From assembly GCF_000004195.4 (NCBI RefSeq), contig NC_030679.2, positions 143,786,039 to 143,850,038 of the forward strand: a stretch of 64,000 nucleotides of DNA, read 5' to 3'. Both the position numbers and the translations under genes were made by a program. This stretch comes from Xenopus tropicalis (lineage: Eukaryota > Chordata > Amphibia > Anura > Pipidae). A model generated the notes under the pieces. It was not told where the DNA came from. It did not search any database and worked only from the letters and a program-made list of their open reading frames with translations. Positions 57,301-64,000 of the stretch are shown here, piece by piece (the stretch's first letter is position 1; each line of letters starts with the position of its first letter).

Positions 57301-58332
57301 ATATTGGTGTAGGTCATTCAGTCATAGGATTAAGACAGCAAATACATATTCACCCCATCTCAAAATAACTGGCCATTAAGCTGGGCTTTCACATGTACCT
57401 AGGAGAACAAATCCATATTCTGCCAAGTTCTCAGCACAACTCGCCTTCAGGCCTGTGACCAGTGAGTTGTCAAACTTTTTCAGTTCAAGCCCCACTTGAA
57501 GGTCAATTCTTTGACCAAAACCTCTCTTGAAGGTTCAACCTTAGCTCAAAAAATGATTATTAGAGATACAGGGATATATTGGTGAAGGTCATTGTCATAG
57601 AATTAAGACAACAAGTACATATTCACCCCACCTCACATTAACTGACCATTAAGCTGGGCTTTCACATGTATCTAGGAGAACAAATGCCCATTCTCCCCAG
57701 TTCTCATTACAACTGGCCTTCAGGCCTGTGACCAGGGAGTTGTCAAACATTTTCAGTTTAAGCCCCACTTGAAGGTCAATTCTTTGACCAAAACCTCTCT
57801 TGAAGGCTCAACCTTAGCTCAAAAAATGATTATTAGAGATACAGGAAAGTATTGGTCCTTTAGTCATAGAGTCAAGACAACAAACAACCTTTAAGCTGGG
57901 GTTTAACATGTATCTAGGAGAACAAATGGCCATTCTGCCCAGTTCTCACCCTAAATTGCCTTCAGGCTGAACCTTCAAGCACCACAGAGGTTCTAGTCCT
58001 ACAGTTCGGTGACCACTGCTATAGACTATGAACATGCAATGCCATAAATCCCCTCCATGTGTCGTAGGAATGATTAGCCCTGGGCAACCCTCATTCCTTG
58101 CTCCTCATTTGTGTATTTTGTTCCAATTTCTCTCCCCAGTTTAGAAAGAAGTTACCTCTTCAACAGGAAAGCCTGGGATCGGTGCGTAGAACCCACTGGG
58201 GTGGTTGAATTTAACGTCATTTTCTTTTCCACAATCCTGGCCTCCAGCTGCATCCAGATAGTGCTGTGTTCCATTCAGATGCTGAACGGGCTGTTTGGCT
58301 GCATCTTCACCCCGCGCCTCACCAAATTCTAA
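51304..58332 (+). CDS. Transmembrane 4 L6 family protein, copy C (diverged)
   Basis: Exons 51304-51501, 53539-53604, 53988-54151 and 58140-58332 join in the family phases and give 206 residues. Four membrane segments and the extracellular loop pattern SYLFNRKAWDRCVEP are kept. Three features differ from A and B. First, the ancestral start codon is GCT here; translation must begin five codons upstream, giving MSCFPACTRDCSRF. Second, the cytosolic loop reads KYSSRFM where copy B has KCSNRCG, so two cysteines are lost. Third, the C-terminus is CIFTPRLTKF in place of CIFGTCSRK, and the loop sequon is lost (N-R-K). Reading frame and splice sites are intact, so it looks functional but altered rather than a pseudogene. 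Intron 3 contains a 30-bp array and a ~280-bp repeat. Confidence 0.9.
51519..51915. repeat. T2-like MITE (copy 5, nearly complete)
   Basis: Left end TTAAAGGAGTGGTTCACCTT and right end AAAGGTGAACTACCCCTATAA are inverted. The TTAAAGG start fits the published T2 terminal pattern. Intron 1 of TM4SF copy C. Confidence 0.6.
52378..52665. mobile_element. hAT-type MITE with exact 8-bp target duplication
   Basis: Termini CAGGGGTCCCCAACC and GGTTGGGGATCCCTG are inverted, and CCCTAAAT flanks both sides (52370-52377, 52666-52673). An 8-bp duplication and CAGGG ends are hallmarks of hAT elements. 288 bp, no transposase. Confidence 0.88.
52770..53185. repeat. T2-like MITE (copy 6)
   Basis: GGTGGTTCACCTTTGAGTTA at the left, AAAGGTGAACTACCCCC at the right; same internal core as the other copies. 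Confidence 0.55.
54340..54615. repeat. ~280-bp repeat, first unit
   Basis: Same family as 56770-57960; separated from it by the 30-bp array, which therefore expanded within this family. Confidence 0.7.
54650..56455. repeat. ~20-30-bp minisatellite, about 65 copies, with higher-order pattern
   Basis: Unit GGGCATAGACTAGACAGGAC with optional GGGAC or AGGAC blocks and GGAGC or AGAGC. Longer blocks recur: the 55.8-56.1 kb pattern appears again at about 56.08-56.27 and 56.28-56.43 kb. Intron 3 of TM4SF copy C. Confidence 0.95.
56770..57960. repeat. ~280-bp tandem repeat, about 4 units
   Basis: Each unit contains CACTTGAAGGT, CAACCTTAGCTCAAAAAATG, ATTATTAGAGATACAGG and one 71-bp-like segment (TATCTAGGAGAACAAATGCC). 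Confidence 0.85.
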
Positions 58333-58341
58333 AACATAAAT

Positions 58342-60095
58342 GTAAGTGTGGGCTGTATATAACCATCTTTGGTATTATTATTACATATCATATGCAAACC
58401 TACACAAATGCTAAAGCTAGACGTACATTTTTAAATTAGGAGCGTACCAAACCCAACATTTTTGGATTCTACCAAATCCTCCAAAAAGCGATTCGGCCAA
58501 ATTGTCATGTTCATTTGTCTTTGGACAAGTTTGAGTTTGGATTAGTTAGATACAATGTTTTGCATTTTCAGAACACAAGGTAAGGCAACGTTTCATACAG
58601 AAGTCCTTTTACTATGGATACTGGTCATTGTGTCGAGTGAACGGGTTTAAAAAAAATAAAAACAGACAGTAATGGGACAGATTCATTTACTATGTGCAGG
58701 GCAAAGTGGAAAAAATGATCCGCCAAGTTTTTTTGCATTTTGTCTCCTGCCCATAATGTTGGTTTCCCCTGATGAATACAGTGCTGCTGGTCTTTGGCAG
58801 TGCTGCATTCACTAACCTGAAAGCCATTCAGATGAACCAGCCCTAGAGTGAGCTATAGAGCACAGCCAGACCCCAGTCAGAATTTAGTGCTCTTGCACTT
58901 TCATCAGGGGTATAGGCTATTGACCTGTATTGTCTCATCAGAACTCAGTAGAAGACTAAGGGGACATCTAGAATCGAATTAAGAGATAAGTTTTCCTTAT
59001 TTAATTGAATTAGGTTGTTGGCTGGTATCTGTACATACATGGGCAGTCTGCCGGCCAATTTGTCTTCTGAAACACCTTATTAATATGTTGATACGTCATC
59101 AGTTTTACAGCCATTCATCCTTATATCACTTCTAAGTTCAAGTGTAGTTTCTGTTCTTGAAATGGGTGGGCCACATAGGGAGGAAAGCCACCTATGGGTG
59201 GACAGAGAGACACTTGGTCTTCTGGCCTGAGCAATGTTTTGCACCAAGGGCCAGGCACCATAAGATCATGGTGATTTGAAGCACCAGTAACCACGGCACT
59301 GTGCGCACTTTATTCTCAAGCACTTTAGTGGCACTTGCTCTTTTACCCCAGATTATTAGGCATTGGGAGTAGCAGAAATATTTTATTACTGGCCAAAAGG
59401 CTGGGGCGGAGCCCTGTCACTTTTTATTATTATTATTATTATTTTTTTTTTTAATAGTCAACTTTTATTGATTTTGTTATAAACAAGGGGTATGATAGAA
59501 AGAGGGAAGGAAGAAAGGGAGGAGGGGGGTAAATAGGGAATGGAGAGGGTATCATGGTGCTGGTGCACTCCTGTTTTATCTTTTACTTCTGATGTGTTTT
59601 TATTCCAAGGATCTAGTGCAATAGGCACTTATGGGTCTACAGGATGGTCCAGGGGGGATGTATGGTCATTAGGCTCCTTCCCCCCTGAAAACTGCCTACG
59701 CTGTGGGCGCACAAGACTGTAGACCATTACAGGGGTTGACGGAAGCCATTACCCATTAAGCTTCGGCTGGAGGGTGAGGAAAAGGGATCCCCCTAGCTAT
59801 ACGGTGAAGGGGATCTAAAGACTATTGCCCCTACTAGCCTTTTGGTTGGGGGGGGTCAGGGATAAAATGGTCCTCCTTAGTCTTCAACTGCTTTGTGCCT
59901 TTTGGCCGGGTAGTCAGGATACCTGGACTCTATTGCTTCGAAGTTGCGCCATTGCACCCTTGCAATTTACGTGTGTTTCACGCACTGTTATTGTCAATGG
60001 GTGATTTTGAAGCACCTCCTCCGACTTCAATAAAAAAAGCTGAATTTTAAGTTTCCCGCAGCTAATTTGTTTCTAAAATATTTTATTTTTTCCAG
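58342..60095 (+). other. 3'UTR intron of TM4SF copy C
   Basis: No coding sense seen. Contains an ATT run near 59.43-59.45 kb followed by a T tract and a purine-rich stretch (59.49-59.55 kb). Confidence 0.5.
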
Positions 60096-60445
60096 GTCTA
60101 GTCTCAGTTTTCTTTGGATTATTAATACGTGACCTGGACTCTGCGGTTCTACATTCTACAGAACTAGCTGCTCCTAAACAGATAAATATAATGCCTCCTG
60201 GGGGCCATTTCCAACAGAGAGGAGCCAGTTCCGCCATTTTGTGCAGACTTGCAGGAAGCCAATCCCAACAGAGAGGATCATGGGAGTTGTGGCCTTTCCA
60301 GAGTTCCAATATCGAGCAGAGAGGCCTCTGGGGGTAACGTCCTTCGCAGATTCTTACCACAAAGCCATATCCAGGGGACACTTTTCTTTGCGTTCTGTCC
60401 TGTGTGTGATGTTAAGAAACTGAATAAATTTTAAACCTTATTTAA
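60096..60445 (+). other. Probable 3'UTR terminal exon of TM4SF copy C
   Basis: It opens after TTTTTTCCAG (ends 60095) and contains AATAAA at 60423-60428. It is homologous to the copy B terminal exon. The donor is AAAT|GTAAGT at 58341/58342, nine bases after the stop codon, so the last exon junction is too close to the stop to be expected to trigger nonsense-mediated decay. Confidence 0.6.
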
Positions 60446-60790
60446 AAAGCCATAAATAGCGAATACATGTATTTCAAATACGCAGAGACGACATAGCCGT
60501 ATTCACAGACGCTTGGTTAGAGATACATTTGGCTGCATTTTGGCCGCCACCTATAGTGCCCAGCCATGCCCCTTGCTTGAGCACCGCTTTTATGAGGACA
60601 AATTCAAGCTGTTAAGGAGATATCTGTATGGGGTACCTTTGGCACGGAGGAGTACATGACTGAACACCTACTATTCCATTGCTACATGGTAAATTAGCGG
60701 TTAATTTAGGCAATTAAACCCAATGCAGCAGGTGTTGCATGTCTCAGCAAAAGGACAAGGGCAAAAGAAGTTGGATCTGCCCCCTGAAGA
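60446..60790. other. Intergenic sequence, nothing recognised
   Basis: No exon, RNA gene or repeat identified by eye. Confidence 0.4.
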
Positions 60791-60793
60791 TCT

Positions 60794-61167
60794 CTAAAGG
60801 TGCCCATACACGTGAAGATCTGCTCACCTGGCGTCAAGTGAGCGGATATTCTCCCGATATCCCCCACCTACGGGTGGGCAATATCGGGTGAATTCAGGCT
60901 AAATCAGTCATTTGGCTCTGGGGCCAAACGATCGAATTAGAACGCAGGTGATAGGCACAATCGTTTTTTTGGACCCCATCAACGGCCGATGCGGCCCCCA
61001 ATCCGACTAAATTTTTAACCTGCCCAACCGATATCTGCCGATTTCAGGCCAGATATCGGTCGGGCAGGCCTGTCTTTTGTGCCCCTACATGGCTGGATAA
61101 GCTGCTGAATCAGTCTAAGGGACCAATAACGGTGGCTACAACCGGCCCGTGTATGGCCACCTTAACC
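60794..61167. mobile_element. MITE with inverted ends AAGGTGCCCATACACG / CGTGTATGGCCACCTT
   Basis: About 370 bp, no coding capacity. The interior is AT/CG mixed with internal inverted pieces (GATATCTGCCGAT, CAGATATCGG). Target duplication not clear. Confidence 0.7.
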
Positions 61168-61184
61168 CCAGGTTTAGTCCTTTA

Positions 61185-62470
61185 GCATACCTTCCAACTG
61201 TCCCGCTTTACGCGGGACAGTCCCGATTTTGTCACACTGTCCCGCTGTCCCGGATTCGCTCGTAAATGTCCCGCGGTGCAGAAGAAGCGGCTCCTGTGAC
61301 GTCACGGGAAGAAGAAGAGCCGGGGACGCAGACAGAGGAAGCAGGCGGGAGGAGCGGGGGAGCCGCAGGAAGCAGGGGGAAGCTGAGGAGAATGTTGTGG
61401 AGGACGCTGGAAGGGGGCTGGAGGAAGGTAAGGGGCAGCTGGGGGATGCTGAGGAGGACATTGCAGGGGAGCTGAAGGATGTTGGGGAGGACGCTGGAAG
61501 GGGGCTGGAGGAAGGTAAGGGGCAGCTGGGGGATGCTGAGGAGGACATTGCAGGGGAGCTGAAGGATGTTGGGGAGGACGCTGGAAGGGGGCTGGAGGAA
61601 GGTAAGGGGCAGCTGGGGGATGCTGAGGAGGACATTGCAGGGGAGCTGAAGGATGTTGGGGAGGACGCTGGAAGGGGGCTGGAGGAAGGTAAGGGGCAGC
61701 TGGGGGATGCTGAGGAGGACATTGCAGGGGAGCTGAAGGATGTTGTGGAGGACGCTGGAAGGGGGCTGGAGGAAGGTAAGGGGCAGCTGGGGGATGCTGA
61801 GGAGGACATTGCAGGGGAGCTGAAGGATGTTGGGGAGGACGCTGGAAGGGGGCTGGAGGAAGGTAAGGGGCAGCTGGGGGATGCTGAGGAGGACATTGCA
61901 GGGGAGCTGAAGGATGTTGGGGAGGACGCTGGAAGGGGGCTGGAGGAAGTTAAGGGGCAGCTGGGGGATGCTGAGGAGGACATTGCAGGGGAGCTGAAGG
62001 ATGTTGGGGAGGACGCTGGAAGGGGGCTGGAGGAAGTTAAGGGGCAGCTGGGGGACGCTGAGGAGGACATTGCAGGGGAGCTGAAGGATGTTGGGGAGGA
62101 TGCTGGAAGGGGGCTGGAGGAAGTTAAGGGGCAGCTGGGGGACGCTGAGGAGGACATTGCAGGGGAGCTGAAGGATGTTGGGGAGGACGCTGGAAGGGGG
62201 CTGGAGGAAGTTAAGGGGCAGCTGGGGGAAGCTGGAGGATACTAGGGGGGAGCTGAAGGATGTTGGGGAGGACACTGGGAGGGAGCTGGAGGATGCTGGG
62301 ATGGAACTGGAGGATGCTGGGAGGAAGCTGGAAGATGTTGGGTGGATGCAGGGGGGAGCTGGAGGATGTTGGGTGGATGCTGGGGAGAGCCATAAAGTGG
62401 GCGTGGCCTGAAAAATTTTGACAGATGTTTTTGTCCCTCCTTCTACTTTTCAAATGTTGGGAGGTATGCT
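61185..62470. mobile_element. TIR element carrying an 87-bp array
   Basis: Ends AGCATACCTTCCAAC and GTTGGGAGGTATGCT are inverted. The array (about 61390-62240, nearly ten units) starts GGAGGACGCTGGAAGGGGGC and contains GAGGACATTGCAGGGGAGCT. Because 87 is 29 codons, frames of 327-347 residues stay open on both strands. These are by-products of the period, not genes. Confidence 0.8.
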
Positions 62471-62539
62471 TTACACCGTTTTATCCGCTATTATCCTTGT
62501 ACAGACAGACCAATAGCATGTAGAGCTGCCAAGGGGTTC

Positions 62540-63300
62540 TTCATTTTCAAATTAACCTAGAAGGGGTTCTTCTCCTTTGAGCTAATGTTTAGTATGAGAG
62601 AGTGATTCTGAGACAATTTGCAATTGGTCTTCATGTTTTATTATTTGTGGTTTTTGAATTATTTAGCTTTTTGTTCAGCAGCTCTGCAGTTTGGCATTTT
62701 AGCAACTATCAGGTTGCTAGGGTCCAAATTAACTTAGCAACCAGGGAATGGTTTAAATGAGAGACTGGTATATGAATAGGAGAGGATCAGAATAGAAAAA
62801 TAATTTATAAAAAGTAACAATAACAATAAAACTGAAGCAACAAAGCAATATTTAAAAGCTTCAAAGTGTTAAATGATTTAAAAAAAAAAACATACAAAAT
62901 AAATAATAAAGACCAATGGAACAGTTGGTTAGAATTGGCCAATCTATAACATACTAAAAGTTAACTTAAAGATATAGATTGAGCCATTCTTAGCAACTTT
63001 TCAATTGGTTTTCATTTTTAATTTGGTATAGTTTCAAATTATTTGCTATGATTTTACTTACCTATGATTACTTACCTTTTTATTCAGGGCTCTACTATTG
63101 ATATTCCAATATTGCAACTGCTTGGTTGCTAGGGTAATTTGAACCCTAGAAACCAGGCAGCTGCTCAAATTCCAAGCTGGAGAGCTGCTGAACAAAATAG
63201 TTAAACAACTTCACATAATAAAAAATGAAGACCAATTGCAAATTATCTCAGAATATCTCTCTCTACGTCATACTGAACGTTACAGTAACTCCTTTAGGAT
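62540..63300. repeat. Two T2-like MITE copies in tandem
   Basis: One at about 62540-62960 and one at 62975-63290, both with the CAGGTTGCTAGGG or GGTTGCTAGGG core; the first is inverted relative to the second. Confidence 0.5.
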
Positions 63301-63688
63301 GGGTAAGGGTGAGGGTGGATTCAGACAGTTGCAGATGGGGGGAACCGGGCATAAAGAGGGGAGTAAAACGACATGTGGGGCATAGGCTAGAGAAATATTA
63401 CCCAGGTGGCAACCCTACCAGCATGGGGGTTATGTCTTTTTTTTCCTTATAAAAACAAATGACTGCTTCCAAAAACAGTTGTGCAACTTTCACTACAGCT
63501 ACAAATCTATCCCACAAAGCTTACTAGAGGGACAGTATGGCAACCCCCGCAGTATATATATTGATTATACAGGTGCTTACCTAGTTATAAGCTGATAACC
63601 CTAACTGAACTGACACTCCAAGTTGTCGCCTCATTTCTATAGGCTGAAGACACACTGAGCTACTAAGTAGCAGCTACTTGTCACTAGT
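63301..63688. other. Intergenic sequence, nothing recognised
   Basis: No exon or RNA gene seen. Confidence 0.4.
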
Positions 63689-64000
63689 GATGAGCGAATC
63701 TGTTCCGTTTCGCTTCGCAGAAAAATTTGCAAATCTTTCCACAGATCCGCGAAACGGCGAAAATGTTGTGCGGCAAAAAAAATTGTCGCCAGCGGCTATT
63801 CGTTTGTCGCCCGCGGCTATTCGTTTGTCGCCCGCGGCTATTCGTTTGTCACCCGTGGCTATTTGTTTGTCGCCCGTGGCTATTCGTTCGTCACCCGCGG
63901 CTATTATTTTGTCTCCCGCGGCTATTTGTTTGTCGCCCGCGGCTATTCGTTTGTCGCCCGTGGCTATTCGTTTGTCGCCCGTGGCTATTCGTTTGTCGCC
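63689..64000. repeat. 21-bp array in a dispersed element (copy 2), runs off the right edge
   Basis: Begins GTGATGAGCGAATCTGTTCC and then repeats CGCCCGCGGCTATTCGTTTGT. Reverse complement of the 36.3-kb element. Confidence 0.85.

Noticed and set aside
61229..62275. Three frames of 327-347 residues
   Set aside because: They read an 87-bp tandem array whose period is a multiple of three, inside a TIR element, on both strands at once.

Overview
The window is vertebrate nuclear DNA, most likely from a pipid frog (Xenopus). Genes are split by GT-AG introns. More than half of the sequence, by my tally of the intervals listed, is tandem arrays and dispersed elements of a kind typical of Xenopus: short TIR elements, a CR1-type LINE tail and a Penelope-like element. 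All gene models were built by eye from translated exons, splice sites and remembered family features. No database was searched.

Left end (1-11.7 kb): the 5' part of taf6 lies on the minus strand and runs off the left edge. It is head-to-head with mblac1 (plus strand, two coding exons) across a promoter region at about 9.5-9.96 kb. The taf6-mblac1 neighbourhood matches human 7q22, except that CNPY4, which lies between them in human, is not seen.

Middle (11.7-24.6 kb): no convincing host gene. It holds a truncated Penelope-like element folded into an inverted repeat and nested in a TIR element, an 82-bp G-rich minisatellite of about 5.4 kb, about 2 kb of unassigned sequence, and a 71-bp array of about 2.5 kb.

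Right part (24.7-60.4 kb): three tandem plus-strand genes of the transmembrane-4 L6 family (TM4SF), here called copies A, B and C. Each has four coding exons with the same phases and a probable 3'UTR intron just after the stop codon. B and C are the closer pair: they also share promoter, intron and 3'UTR sequence, so their duplication is the more recent one. C has moved its start codon upstream and lost several conserved cysteines and a glycosylation sequon. Intron 3 of each copy is filled with a different repeat: a 27-bp array in A, TIR-element and GAAAC-motif repeats in B, and a 30-bp array plus a ~280-bp repeat in C.

The strongest unexpected signal is at the end of the first coding exon of taf6. 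Its 5' splice site is tandemly repeated four times with an exact 21-nt period, so every donor is in frame, and an upstream in-frame donor matches the one that makes human TAF6-delta. Other notable signals are hammerhead-ribozyme-like motifs in the Penelope arms and in a 128-bp insertion, and a duplicated non-coding block upstream of TM4SF copies B and C.
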